A stretch of DNA of 64,000 nucleotides from Phycisphaeraceae bacterium (GTDB lineage Bacteria; Planctomycetota; Phycisphaerae; Phycisphaerales; UBA1924), in NCBI GenBank assembly GCA_019636625.1, contig JAHBXE010000002.1, positions 124,001 through 188,000 of the forward strand. The letters run 5' to 3'. This document shows, piece after piece, positions 25,520-34,642 of this stretch. Numbering within the stretch: position 1 is the first letter of the stretch; each line of letters begins with the position of its first letter. Made by a program: the position numbers and the translations under genes. Below the pieces are notes generated by a model. That model worked only from the letters and a program-made list of their open reading frames with translations, ran no database searches and was not told the origin of the DNA.

Positions 25520-26800
25520 TTATGACACGGCCGGGCGGACCAGCGCCAGGGCGATGTCGTTTACATTTGTTCCCGTCGGGCCCGTGCGCATCAGGTACGA
25601 GTGATCGTGATCCTCGAGCAAGGAGAAAAACGTGTGGCTGTCGCACTCCCGGAGGAAGGTGGCCGGGTCCAGGCCCTTTGCCCGGGCGGTAACGCAGGTG
25701 TCACCGTTGACGATCGCGCCCGCGGCGTCGGTGGGGCCATCCACGCCGTCGGTGGCGAAGGTTGCGATCGTGACGTTCGGGAGGCCTTCGACCTCGATCG
25801 CGGACGCGAGGGCGAGGTGCTGGTTCCGGCCGCCGCGACCGGTGGGTGAGCGGACGGAGACAACGGTTTCACCGCCCCAGATGATCGCCTCGCCCGGCGC
25901 GGCGACGGAGGCCCGCGAGCCCAATCGTCGCCCCGCCGCTTCGGCCTCGCCGACGACGCCGGTCTCCGCGGTCACGGGGTGGTAGCCCAGTTGCCGGGCG
26001 CACTCGGCCGCGGCCTGCACTGCCATCGCGTTGCTCCCAACGATGGCGTGCCGAGCGTTGGCAAGTCGTGGGTCGCCGGGCTTGGGGGTTTCGGGAATGT
26101 GGGCGGTTGCCGTGAGCAGGTGCTGGGCGAACAGCGAAGAGGGATCCCGTTGGAGCAGGGCTCGGAAGGATTCCACGGTTGTGGGATCGGGGACGGTGGG
26201 TCCCGATCCGATGGTGGAGGGATCGTCGCCCACGACGTCGGAGAGCAGGTAGGCATCGCACGGCAGCGGGTGCATCAGCACGCCCAGCCGTCCGCCCTTG
26301 AGTTGCTCGCAGTGCTTGCGGATCGTGTTGAGTTCATGGATGCTCAGCCCAGACCGGAGCAGGTGCTCGATCGCCGGCGCGTATCGCTCCAGCGGGATCG
26401 TGTCGAACGGCAGCGTCAGCAGGGAGGAAGCGCCGCCGGAGAGCAGAAGGATGAATCCGTCGCACGTGCCGTTTGCCTTCACCTGGTGGACGAACTCGAT
26501 GAGGGCTCTGGCCGCGTCAAGGCAGCGGGTCGTGGGCAGGGGATGGTCGGCGCGAATCGCCCACGGGGGCGCATCGGTTCCCTCGGGAACGACCATGAAC
26601 CTGGATTGTGGCTCGGGAAAGAGGTCGAGGAAGCCCCGGTACATGGAAGCGGCGGCCTTGCCGACGGCGATCAACGCCGGGCGGTGGCTGCGAGTCGGTC
26701 GGGCCCGGAGAGAACTTGCCATCGCGCTTCGAGGGTCGCACGCGGCACGCACCGCTTGAACGATCTGCATGGCGTGCGCGTGACCCGGGGGCTCGGTCAT
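25520..26800 (-). CDS. Glycerate 2-kinase (MOFRL family)
   Basis: The 426-residue protein matches the class II glycerate kinase/hydroxypyruvate reductase family. Motifs are AVGKAAASM, LLSGGASSLL near residue 115, LNTIRKHCEQLKGGRL, LLSDVVGDDPSTIGSGPT and the MOFRL region GGRNQHLALA, FATDGVDGPTDAAGA. It phosphorylates D-glycerate with ATP to give a phosphoglycerate. TACGCT lies 6 nt before the ATG. The start codon is 59 bp from the divergent sulfotransferase start. No glycerate pathway partner is adjacent. Confidence 0.87.
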   Translation of the reverse strand: MTEPPGHAHAMQIVQAVRAACDPRSAMASSLRARPTRSHRPALIAVGKAAASMYRGFLDLFPEPQSRFMVVPEGTDAPPWAIRADHPLPTTRCLDAARALIEFVHQVKANGTCDGFILLLSGGASSLLTLPFDTIPLERYAPAIEHLLRSGLSIHELNTIRKHCEQLKGGRLGVLMHPLPCDAYLLSDVVGDDPSTIGSGPTVPDPTTVESFRALLQRDPSSLFAQHLLTATAHIPETPKPGDPRLANARHAIVGSNAMAVQAAAECARQLGYHPVTAETGVVGEAEAAGRRLGSRASVAAPGEAIIWGGETVVSVRSPTGRGGRNQHLALASAIEVEGLPNVTIATFATDGVDGPTDAAGAIVNGDTCVTARAKGLDPATFLRECDSHTFFSLLEDHDHSYLMRTGPTGTNVNDIALALVRPAVS

Positions 26801-26806
26801 GCCCTC

Positions 26807-26812
26807 AGCGTA
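26807..26812 (-). promoter_or_regulatory. Candidate -10 element of the glycerate kinase gene (leaderless)
   Basis: TACGCT on the minus strand ends 6 nt before the ATG at 26800. Confidence 0.45.
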
Positions 26813-26841
26813 TCGGATGGAACCGAGAGAGGCCGATGGGT

Positions 26842-26847
26842 TACACT
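26842..26847 (+). promoter_or_regulatory. Candidate -10 element of the sulfotransferase gene
   Basis: TACACT lies 12 nt before the ATG at 26860, giving a predicted leader of only about 5 nt. It also argues against the in-frame ATG at 26836, which would precede the hexamer. Confidence 0.4.
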
Positions 26848-26859
26848 TGGCCCCACGCG

Positions 26860-28524
26860 ATGCCGCCAGTCAATCCGAAACCCCGCCGACCGATCATCGC
26901 GTTTCCGTACCCGCACTTCATGGCCTTTGCGCCGCTGGATGTCTGGCTGCGGGTGCTGCTGTTCCCGTTCGCGTGGTGCCCGCCGCGGTATTGGTTGCGG
27001 CTGGCGTGGGTGCTGTTTACCTCGAGTATCGGAACAGTGCTGACGCTTCCGGAGCGGCTGGTGCTTGGGCCGGTGCTTCGGTTGAGGGCCAGGCGGCGTG
27101 GGTATCGGCTGGATCATGCGCCCGGGGTGGTCGTGGTGCTCGGGTACTTCCGGTCGGGTACGACGCACCTGCACTACCTGCTGAGTTGCGACCCGCGGTT
27201 TCGAACGCCGGCGTGGTGCGAGACGCTGGCGCCGCATGGGTTCGCGGCGTCGTGGGGCTTTCTCCGCCTGTTCCTGATCCCGTGGATCGGTTCGAAGCGG
27301 CCGCAGGACGACATGGACCTTGGCCCCTCGTGGCCGGCGGAGGACGACTTTGCGCAGAACAACGGGGCCGCCGCGAGCAGCCTCGCCTGGCGGTTCGTGG
27401 TGCCCGCCAAGCACGCGCATTACAGTCGGTTTCACTTTCTTGAGGGACTGACTCCCCGCGAGATGAAGCGATGGCGGATGATGCAGTTCGCGTTCAGTTG
27501 GAAAGTCTCCAAACTCGCGGGCACGCGTCTGATCCTGCTCAAGTCGCCGAGCCATGTGGCTCGCGTGAGGGAGCTGCTGGAGACCTACGGCCCGGAGCGA
27601 GTGAAGTTCGTGCACATCAGCCGGGATGCCTCGGCGGTGATCGAGTCCAACGTGGCGATGTTTCGGAGGATGTCGGTGTACGGGCTTCAGGATCGGTTGC
27701 CGGATGAAGTGGTTCGCCAGCGCATCACGGACGAACTCATCCGGAGCGAGCGGAACTACCTGCGCGACGTGCCGGCGATACCCAAGGGCCATAGCACGGA
27801 GTTGAGGTACGAGGACCTGGTGGCAGACCCGATCGGGCAACTGCGGCGCGTGTACGCGGACCTGGGGTTGGAGTTCTCGCCTGCGTTTGAGCGGAACGTG
27901 CTGCGGTATCTTCACGAGATCAAGGAATACCGGGCGGCGCACGGCGGTTCGAAGGGAGCCGCGGTCGATCGGAGTGGGCAGTCCGAAGAGCAGCGGAAAG
28001 CGCTTGATGAGCTGGCGTCGCGGTTCGGCCATGATCGCCCGGCTGTGGAGCCCAGGACCCTGCCGCCGCGGGATGAAGCGCCGCGGGGCCGGGAGCGTCG
28101 GGGCATGGCGGTCGCCGCCCTGGCGGCTCCGCTGGCGATGCTGGTGTGGCTGACGCTGGTGTACCTGACGTGCAAGCGGTTCAATGCGGCGATCTGGCCG
28201 GTCGGTATCGTCATTGGGCTTTCGGCGATCTGGGCGGCTCGTGTGGGGACCCGGCGCCTGGGCATCTTCGCGGCGGTCCTGACGGTGCTGGTGCAGTTGG
28301 GCGCGGCGTTGCCGATCTCGGTGCTTTCCGACTACATCCATCGCGACTACTACTGGCCGGAGGGGCGTCTGCTGCCGCTGTCGAAGTGGGAGTGGTACCA
28401 CATCCTGATGAACATGCGCGAGGGGCTGGTCGTCACGCACAATCTGTTCTGGGGCTTCATGGGCGCCGCAACGGCGTACCGGTTCGCGTCGCGCAAGTAC
28501 ACCCGGCCGCCGGGGACGTGGTGA
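26860..28524 (+). CDS. Sulfotransferase fused to a C-terminal membrane domain
   Basis: The protein is about 554 residues long. Residues about 90-380 form a PAPS-dependent sulfotransferase: the 5'-phosphosulfate loop is GYFRSGTTHLHYLL and the 3'-phosphate-binding segment is FVHISRDASAVIESN. An N-terminal hydrophobic region (about 15-60) may lie on or in the membrane. After about residue 405 there are three or four membrane helices (for example LAMLVWLTLVYLT, IWPVGIVIGLSAIW, IFAAVLTVLVQLG), so the catalytic domain is membrane-tethered. It probably sulfates a lipid or surface glycan. The ATG at 26860 is preferred over 26836 because of the -10 element at 26842. Confidence 0.8.
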   Translation: MPPVNPKPRRPIIAFPYPHFMAFAPLDVWLRVLLFPFAWCPPRYWLRLAWVLFTSSIGTVLTLPERLVLGPVLRLRARRRGYRLDHAPGVVVVLGYFRSGTTHLHYLLSCDPRFRTPAWCETLAPHGFAASWGFLRLFLIPWIGSKRPQDDMDLGPSWPAEDDFAQNNGAAASSLAWRFVVPAKHAHYSRFHFLEGLTPREMKRWRMMQFAFSWKVSKLAGTRLILLKSPSHVARVRELLETYGPERVKFVHISRDASAVIESNVAMFRRMSVYGLQDRLPDEVVRQRITDELIRSERNYLRDVPAIPKGHSTELRYEDLVADPIGQLRRVYADLGLEFSPAFERNVLRYLHEIKEYRAAHGGSKGAAVDRSGQSEEQRKALDELASRFGHDRPAVEPRTLPPRDEAPRGRERRGMAVAALAAPLAMLVWLTLVYLTCKRFNAAIWPVGIVIGLSAIWAARVGTRRLGIFAAVLTVLVQLGAALPISVLSDYIHRDYYWPEGRLLPLSKWEWYHILMNMREGLVVTHNLFWGFMGAATAYRFASRKYTRPPGTW

Positions 28525-28527
28525 TCG

Positions 28528-29109
28528 CTACAGCGGCGGGTGGAGTCGCCACGGCGACACGCGGCCGATGACTTGTTCCGGCGACTCGTTGCCTATCGAC
28601 TCGAGTACGCCGGCGACAATCTCGTCGTCGCTCAGCCAGCGTGCCGACTCGCCCTCCAGAACAAAGCCCAGTATGACCCGTCGGTAGCGGAGCCCCGGCA
28701 TCTGGCTCAACTCATCGCGATTGGCGTCGATGCGGAGTTCGTCGGGGTCGGTGCTGCCGACAATGTGGATGTACGGGCACGATGACAGGCGATTCGCAAC
28801 CATGTCCGCCACAACGATCGGCGCGTGCGGCGCCATGGAATGGATGTAGCACACGGCCAGTTCGACCGGACCGTGAACGGTCGTTGCGGCGCGGATCCCC
28901 GCGGCCAGTGCGCCGATGTCGGCGTAGTCGACGGGAACGGGGTTCACGGCGTCGGGCCGGCCCGAACGGGAGGCGGCATCCTGACGCAGAGCCGCCAATG
29001 GCCCATGCCTTCGGGCGACGACGGAAACGGTCCACCCGCGGGCTGCCAGATCGAGCGTGACGCCGCGAAGCATGCCCGTTCCCCCGACCACCAGCGCGTG
29101 CCCGGTCAT
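28528..29109 (-). CDS. Short-chain dehydrogenase-like nucleotide-binding protein
   Basis: The 193-residue product has an N-terminal Rossmann motif VVGGTGMLRGVTLDLAARG and a charged second strand, as in short-chain dehydrogenases. The usual YxxxK catalytic pair is not obvious, so it may be an atypical or non-catalytic member. The ATG at 29109 is chosen because homology starts there and TACGCT lies 5 nt upstream; in-frame sequence further up overlaps the divergent gene. It converges on the sulfotransferase gene with 3 nt between stops. Confidence 0.7.
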   Translation of the reverse strand: MTGHALVVGGTGMLRGVTLDLAARGWTVSVVARRHGPLAALRQDAASRSGRPDAVNPVPVDYADIGALAAGIRAATTVHGPVELAVCYIHSMAPHAPIVVADMVANRLSSCPYIHIVGSTDPDELRIDANRDELSQMPGLRYRRVILGFVLEGESARWLSDDEIVAGVLESIGNESPEQVIGRVSPWRLHPPL

Positions 29110-29114
29110 GCGCA

Positions 29115-29120
29115 AGCGTA
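29115..29120 (-). promoter_or_regulatory. Candidate -10 element of the minus-strand dehydrogenase-like gene (leaderless)
   Basis: TACGCT on the minus strand ends 5 nt before the ATG at 29109, within a 33-bp divergent region. Confidence 0.45.
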
Positions 29121-29128
29121 GCACACCG

Positions 29129-29134
29129 TATGAT
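29129..29134 (+). promoter_or_regulatory. Candidate -10 element of the 29143 operon (leaderless)
   Basis: TATGAT ends 8 nt before the ATG at 29143, in the same 33-bp divergent region. Confidence 0.5.
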
Positions 29135-29142
29135 CTGGCCTG

Positions 29143-29430
29143 ATGCTGTGGCTGGCCGACATGGTCGAGCAGGAGAGCCGGAGCGGCTTGCTCCGGTCCG
29201 CGTTCTGGATGTGGGCGGCGCTGGCCGCGGCGGGGACGATCTTGGTCCTGACCATCGGGGCGGCGGTGGCGGTGCGACGATCGAGGCGCCGTGACGCCGC
29301 ACGACGCAGCCCAGCGAGGGCGATTCCCGATGCCTGGCAGGAAGCGGGGCGAAGGGCGGAGCCGATCCGCCTTGATGAACCGCCGCCGGATGTGCTGCCG
29401 GATGATCCATCGCCGGGGAGGAACACGTGA
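29143..29430 (+). CDS. Small single-pass membrane protein
   Basis: The 95-residue product has one membrane helix (about residues 20-44, FWMWAALAAAGTILVLTIGA) followed by an arginine-rich stop-transfer cluster and a proline/aspartate-rich cytoplasmic tail. I do not recognise a family. Its stop overlaps the GTG of the following dehydrogenase gene by 4 nt, so they are co-translated and the two products may act together. Confidence 0.65.
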   Translation: MLWLADMVEQESRSGLLRSAFWMWAALAAAGTILVLTIGAAVAVRRSRRRDAARRSPARAIPDAWQEAGRRAEPIRLDEPPPDVLPDDPSPGRNT

Positions 29431-30179
29431 GCGATCGTCCACTGGCGCTCGTGACGGGGGGAGTTCGTCGCGTCGGCCTGGCCATTGGGCGCACGCTCGC
29501 CGCCTCGGGCTGCGACCTCATCATCACCTACCGGTCGCAGGCGGATGAGGCCCAGGCGGCCGCGGCGGAGTTGCAGCGGTACGGGGCCGCGGTGCGGACG
29601 TATCGGCTGGATCTCGACGATGTGACGTCGGTGGACAAGGCGGGCGAGTCGCTGGCGGAGGAACTGCGCCGACTGGATGTGCTCGTGCACAACGCGTCGG
29701 TGTACGCGCCGAGCCCGCTGAACTCGCTCACGCCCGATGCGGTAATGGCGAACTACCGGGTCAACGCGGCATCGCCGCTGCTCTTGACACGGCGATTGGC
29801 GGGGTTGCTGTCGGCTTCGAGTCTTCCCGGTGGTGGGGCGGTGGTGGCGATGTGCGACATGCACGTGCTGGGCCGGCCTCGGAGGGAGTTCGCGGCGTAC
29901 TCGATGAGCAAGGCGTCGCTGGTGGAGATGGTGCGGGTGCTGGCGCGTGAGCTGGCCCCCGGCGTGCGAGTCAACGGCGTGGCGCCGGGCGTGGTGGCGT
30001 TCCCCGAATCGGGCTACGAGAGCGAACCGGCGGCGCAGCAGGCTTACCTCTCTCGCGTGCCGCTGCAGCGAGCCGGCACGCCGGAGGATGCGGCGGAGGC
30101 GGTGCGGTGGCTGGCGCTGGAAGCACGCTATACGACGGGAGAGATCGTGCGGGTGGATGGGGGAAGGTGGCTGGCGTAA
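29427..30179 (+). CDS. Short-chain dehydrogenase, pteridine-reductase type
   Basis: The 250-residue oxidoreductase has an N-terminal TGGVRRVGLAIGR cofactor motif, NASVY, the catalytic YSMSK (Y-x-x-x-K) and a C-terminal VDGGRWLA. The TGGxRRxG form, rather than TGGxxGxG, is characteristic of pteridine reductases such as PTR1 and FolM, and the arginine pair suggests NADPH. It may reduce dihydropterins; a FabG-like 3-oxoacyl reductase is the alternative. The start is GTG, coupled to the preceding membrane protein gene by a 4-nt overlap. Confidence 0.8.
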   Translation: MSDRPLALVTGGVRRVGLAIGRTLAASGCDLIITYRSQADEAQAAAAELQRYGAAVRTYRLDLDDVTSVDKAGESLAEELRRLDVLVHNASVYAPSPLNSLTPDAVMANYRVNAASPLLLTRRLAGLLSASSLPGGGAVVAMCDMHVLGRPRREFAAYSMSKASLVEMVRVLARELAPGVRVNGVAPGVVAFPESGYESEPAAQQAYLSRVPLQRAGTPEDAAEAVRWLALEARYTTGEIVRVDGGRWLA

Positions 30180-30202
30180 GGCAAGCCGCCGCGCCGGAGC
30201 GG

Positions 30203-31009
30203 TCACCCACCCAGTGCTGCGACCTCGCTCTCGTCAAGGTCAAAGTTTGCCCACACCTTCTGCACGTCGTCCAGGTCTTCGACCGCGTCGATCAGCGCCA
30301 GAAGTCTCTTCGCATCCTCGCCACGCACTTGCGTCCGCATGGTGGGCACCATGGCTATCTGCGCCTCGGCGATCTTGATCTTCGCGGCCTCGAGGGCTTC
30401 CTTGACAGGCTGGAAGGCCGGGACGGGAGTCAGGATGGTCCACTGGCTTTCTTCTTCCCCGGTTTCGGGCTCTTCGATGTCGTCGGCGCCGGCGTTGATG
30501 GCGGCTTCCATGATCTTCTCGGACAACTCGCCGCGGGGAATGGGCTTGGCCTTCCGGTCGCTCTCATCATGCTGAATGGTGGAGACGATGATCTGGCCCT
30601 TGGCTTCGAACATGTATCCAACGCACCCCGAGTTGCCGAGGTTGCCGCCGTACTTGCCGAAGGCCAGGCGCAGGTCGCCGACGGTCCGGGTGCGGTTGTC
30701 CGTCAGAGCATCGACGATGATCGCGACGCCGCCCGGGCCGTACCCCTCGTACCGCACGGGTTCGTAGTTGTCTCCACCGAGTTCCCCTGCGCCCTTCTTG
30801 ATGGCACGCTCGATCGTGTCGCGCGGCATGTTCGCGTACCGGGCTTCATCGATCGCGTAGCGCAGGGAGAGGTTGCTCGCCGGGTCGGGCCCGCCGGTCT
30901 TGGCGGCGACGATGATCGCCTTGGCGCACTTGGTCCAGATCTTGCCGCGCTTCTTGTCAACCGCGGCCTTCCGGTGCTTGATGTTGTGCCACTTGCTGTG
31001 TCCGGCCAC
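30203..31009 (-). CDS. yebC: YebC/PmpR family protein
   Basis: The 268-residue protein begins VAGHSKWHNIKHRKAAVDKK and contains NMPRDTIERAIKKG, YEGYGPGG, and the acidic C-terminal region typical of the YebC/TACO1 family. Members act as transcription regulators or help the ribosome through difficult (for example polyproline) sequences. The start is a GTG at 31009 because the family begins at (M)AGHSKW and GGGAG lies upstream. It is 16 nt downstream of the TPR lipoprotein gene and ends the long nusA-infB operon; infB here encodes a long proline-rich linker, which would fit the translation role, though that is speculation. Confidence 0.9.
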   Translation of the reverse strand: MAGHSKWHNIKHRKAAVDKKRGKIWTKCAKAIIVAAKTGGPDPASNLSLRYAIDEARYANMPRDTIERAIKKGAGELGGDNYEPVRYEGYGPGGVAIIVDALTDNRTRTVGDLRLAFGKYGGNLGNSGCVGYMFEAKGQIIVSTIQHDESDRKAKPIPRGELSEKIMEAAINAGADDIEEPETGEEESQWTILTPVPAFQPVKEALEAAKIKIAEAQIAMVPTMRTQVRGEDAKRLLALIDAVEDLDDVQKVWANFDLDESEVAALGG

Positions 31010-31025
31010 CGAGCGCTCCCGTTGC

Positions 31026-34000
31026 TCAAGGGTTCTCCGCCCGCGGTTGCGGGTCGGGATCGGCGACCTGGGGCGCGACTTGGACGCGCCGCCCGGCCGC
31101 CGCGGCTTCTCGCTTCCTGTTCGTCGATTCAAGGATGGCGCGGGCCCGCACGACGTCCGCGGACTCGCCGGGTTCGATATCCGCCGCTCCGCGCGCGTCG
31201 TCGGCGGCGTCCAGCCGCCAGCGGCAGAGGTCCGCCGCCCGCTCCCACGCGGCCACGGCTTCTTCCCTTCGCCCGGCCAGCCAAAGGGCGTCGCCGAGAT
31301 GATCCTGGATGGTGTTGTTCCGCTGGCCCTGCACCGTGCGTGCGGCCTCCAGAAGCAGGGAGACGGCACCGCGGACCTTGACCTGGCCGGTTTCCGGGTC
31401 TGTGACATCCACGATCACGCCCCGCTTGTACCGCAGCCACGCGAGCGAGTCGATGATCGACGTTTCGCCGGGCTTGGCGGCGTAGGCCCGTTCCAGGAGT
31501 TCGGACGCGCGGTCGAGTTCAATGCCGCGATCGGCCAGGTAGTAGCCGAGGTTGTTGCACGTCCACGCGTGATTGGGATCGATCGTGAGGACGTGCTCGT
31601 ACATCGCGTTGGAATCAGCATCGCGGTTGAGCTGCGCGAAGAACACGCCCAGGATGTAGGCCGCCTCGGCGCGAAGATCGCGGATCTCCGCTGGGTCGAG
31701 GTTCGGCGCGATCTGGTTCATCACGGCGGGCAGTCGGCCGATGGCGTGGAGCCTGTCCACCAGGGCGCGGCCCTTGGCGGCATCGCCGAACTCCGCCACG
31801 GCCTCGAACCACAGCAGAAGCACGGGGACATCCGCCGCGCCGGAGTTCACGGCTTCTTCGAGAAAGTCCGGAATGAGCGCGGCGCGGCGGGCCGCGGCGA
31901 GACTCTGCACGACCTTCAGGAACGCGTTCGGGCCCGTGCGCGGGTGTTGTTGCAGCCAAAGGATCGCCGCCTGGAGCAGGTCTTCCTTCGTCCGCGCGGG
32001 GTCCATCGCCATCGCTTCGATCCGACGCTCGTGGAGCTCGGGCGTCAAGCGGGGGACCAGGCCGATGCATGATTCGATTACTCGAGAGGCGGCGGCGTTC
32101 ACTTCCGCGGCCTGCTGACCACCCCTCGCGTCATCGATCGCCTTGGCGGCCATCGCGACGGCCTGCATCGCCTGATCGGAGGTGATCGCGACATCGGGCG
32201 GCGTGATCGCCGCGAGAGCCTGCATCGCGTCCAGGGGCTTCCTCTGCCGCATCGCGATGTCCGCGACCTCAAGAGATTCCGCTGGCGTTCGGTGCGACTT
32301 GTCCAGGCGCTTGGCGGCCAGTTCGTCCGCCTCGGCTTCACGCCCGAGGTGATTGCGGAGCAGGCGCTCGAGCACCCGGCTGACATCAGGTCCACCGCCT
32401 GTGCTGAGGGCCTCGCGCACGATTGCCTCGGCCTCCGAGGGCTTGCCGCGGGACGCATCCAGCGAAGCCAAAGCCGCCAGCAGCACGGGCGCCTGTGGGC
32501 GGATCCGCAGGTGCGCCAGAAGCCAGTCTCGGGCCTCGTCCACGCTCGCGCCGGGGGCTTTCAACCGCTCCTGCCAGACCATCGCGAGCAGTTCGATCGG
32601 GCCCGCATCGCCGGGGTCGCCATCGACGAGGGAGCGAAGTTCCGCTTCGGCCTTGGTCCACTGCTGCCGGCGCATGAGGTCCCGGGCGAGAAGCACACGC
32701 ACGGTTCTGCTCTCCGGCGACTTCTGCCGGAGTTCGCGTACCGCGTGCGAGAGCTTTGCGTTATCCGGCAGCGGACCTTCCGCGCTGTGCAGAACCATCA
32801 GCAGCGACCACGGACAATCGTCGTACGGGTCCAGTTCCGCCGCGGCGTTGAGCCGGGCTTCCGCCACATCGCCGCGCCGCTGCCGGAGCGCGATGTCCGC
32901 GCCGAGGAGCAGGTCCGCGACCCGAGGCGCCGCGCCGGGCTGCGGTGCGGTGTTGAGTACGGACTGAACCTCCGTCTCCGCATCCGTCAGTTTCGACAGG
33001 AGAAAGAGCCCGCGGGCCAGGAGTCGCTGAGAATCCACATCGCGACCGGCGCGGAGTCGCTTCAGTCCGGCTTCGGCCGCGTCCATGTCTCCAATGTCGA
33101 GCCCGATCTCCACCTGTCCCAAAGCAGCGTGCCGGGCAATCGACGCGGGAGAGTCCAGCGTGGATACGGCACTCAGAGCAAGGTTCAGACGGCCGCGCTT
33201 GGCCTCCACGAACGCCAGAAGCAGCTTGGCCGATGGCTCCCCGGAACTGGGAAGGTCGTTCCAATGGCGGGATCGCAGCACAGCTTCCGCGAGCGTCTTG
33301 GTCGCCGCGGGGTTCGCGGCCGCGAGCCGGGCCGCCTCGTCCAACGCCGCTGCCCCGTCGCGGGCCGCGTTGAGGAGCGCCACGGATGCTTCGGTATCCT
33401 GCGGGAACGCGGCGACGTGTCGACGCAGAAGGCCCGCCTGATCCTGACCGAGCAGGCGGATCTTCGCCCAGGAAAGGTCACGCTGGAGCGACGGTGAGGC
33501 GGCTTGACGGGCGAGGGAGTCGATCTCCTCTCCCATGTGAGCCGCGTTCCCGCCATGCCGGGCGACATACCGGAGCAGGTCAATGTCCGATTCGCTGATG
33601 CGGCCACCTTCACCGGCGATGGCGACGATCACTTCGGCTGCCGCTTCCGCCGGCCGGCCGCTGCGCAAAAGCGCAAAGATGAGTCGTGGACGCAGCGGGG
33701 TGCTTTCCAAGGCGGGGAGTCCCCGACCCGCACGGTACGCCTCCCCGGCCTCCTCGTAGTTGCCCAGCTGGCAGCACCAATCGCCGGCATCGCGCCACAA
33801 GTCGCCCTGACGCCGGAAAATGGCGCCGAGCTCCGCGGCGTATCGGGAGGTCGAGGTCAGTTGGGGGGGTGACGTCAAGACGCCACGAATGGACTCCAAG
33901 GCCGCCCGGATGTACCCCTGCGCGGCCAGCGCCCTCGCCAAGCTCACCCCGAGCACGCTGGGGAGCGCCGGGTCCGCCAACTCCGGCTTCATCTGTGTCG

Positions 34001-34640
34001 CACGAGCGAGGAACACCGCCGCCTCGCTGAAGTCGCCTCGCTCCAGCGCGTTGCGGCCCAGATGTTCGAGGGTTCGCGCGTCCTCTATACCCGCGGCCGC
34101 GGCGGCCCGGAAGGACCGCATGGCCTCGGTGCGCTGCCCGCGGAGCAACTGCACCTCGCCGAGCTCACGCCACGGCTCGGGAGCGCCGGGGTCCAGTTCC
34201 GTCGCTGACTTGAGCTGTTCCATGGCGCCCGCCAGGTCGCCGGCGAACATCCTCGTCCGCCCTTCGATGTAACGAAGGACAGCATCGTCATTCGCTTCTC
34301 GCGTCGGGCGCTGAACCCGCGGTCCCGCGAGCTGTGCGAGGACGTCCGCCAGTTCCAGCCTTGCCTTCGCGTCGTCCGTGGAAATCACCACGCCCAGGTC
34401 CGCATCGATTCCGGCGGGTACCGGTGCGGAAAGCGATTCTCGCGCGGGCCGTCGCCGCTGGCTTTCGATCGCGCGGGCCAGGGGCGAGGAAGGGGAGACG
34501 AGCGAGGGGGTCGGCGGGGCATCGACCCGTGGGGTACTGGGCTGGGGTGCCGGCCGGTTCGTGCAGGCGCCGGGCACACCGCCGAGCAACGCGCCCGAGA
34601 GGACACAAAGCAGCGGGCCCGGAAGAGTTCGACGCGCCAT
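31026..34640 (-). CDS. Large TPR-repeat lipoprotein
   Basis: The 1204-residue product starts with a signal sequence ending in a lipobox-like VPGAC (cysteine near residue 26). It is then almost entirely alpha-helical with many tetratricopeptide repeats, clearest around residues 145-260 (for example EPWRELGEVQLLRGQRTEAM) and 1010-1170 (AWTCNNLGYYLADRGIELDRA). It is probably an outer-membrane- or periplasm-facing protein scaffold. The partner is unknown. It starts 2 nt after the stop of the upstream HhH-like gene and is followed by yebC, so it is in the operon with translation genes. Confidence 0.82.
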   Translation of the reverse strand: MARRTLPGPLLCVLSGALLGGVPGACTNRPAPQPSTPRVDAPPTPSLVSPSSPLARAIESQRRRPARESLSAPVPAGIDADLGVVISTDDAKARLELADVLAQLAGPRVQRPTREANDDAVLRYIEGRTRMFAGDLAGAMEQLKSATELDPGAPEPWRELGEVQLLRGQRTEAMRSFRAAAAAGIEDARTLEHLGRNALERGDFSEAAVFLARATQMKPELADPALPSVLGVSLARALAAQGYIRAALESIRGVLTSPPQLTSTSRYAAELGAIFRRQGDLWRDAGDWCCQLGNYEEAGEAYRAGRGLPALESTPLRPRLIFALLRSGRPAEAAAEVIVAIAGEGGRISESDIDLLRYVARHGGNAAHMGEEIDSLARQAASPSLQRDLSWAKIRLLGQDQAGLLRRHVAAFPQDTEASVALLNAARDGAAALDEAARLAAANPAATKTLAEAVLRSRHWNDLPSSGEPSAKLLLAFVEAKRGRLNLALSAVSTLDSPASIARHAALGQVEIGLDIGDMDAAEAGLKRLRAGRDVDSQRLLARGLFLLSKLTDAETEVQSVLNTAPQPGAAPRVADLLLGADIALRQRRGDVAEARLNAAAELDPYDDCPWSLLMVLHSAEGPLPDNAKLSHAVRELRQKSPESRTVRVLLARDLMRRQQWTKAEAELRSLVDGDPGDAGPIELLAMVWQERLKAPGASVDEARDWLLAHLRIRPQAPVLLAALASLDASRGKPSEAEAIVREALSTGGGPDVSRVLERLLRNHLGREAEADELAAKRLDKSHRTPAESLEVADIAMRQRKPLDAMQALAAITPPDVAITSDQAMQAVAMAAKAIDDARGGQQAAEVNAAASRVIESCIGLVPRLTPELHERRIEAMAMDPARTKEDLLQAAILWLQQHPRTGPNAFLKVVQSLAAARRAALIPDFLEEAVNSGAADVPVLLLWFEAVAEFGDAAKGRALVDRLHAIGRLPAVMNQIAPNLDPAEIRDLRAEAAYILGVFFAQLNRDADSNAMYEHVLTIDPNHAWTCNNLGYYLADRGIELDRASELLERAYAAKPGETSIIDSLAWLRYKRGVIVDVTDPETGQVKVRGAVSLLLEAARTVQGQRNNTIQDHLGDALWLAGRREEAVAAWERAADLCRWRLDAADDARGAADIEPGESADVVRARAILESTNRKREAAAAGRRVQVAPQVADPDPQPRAENP

Positions 34641-34642
34641 GG

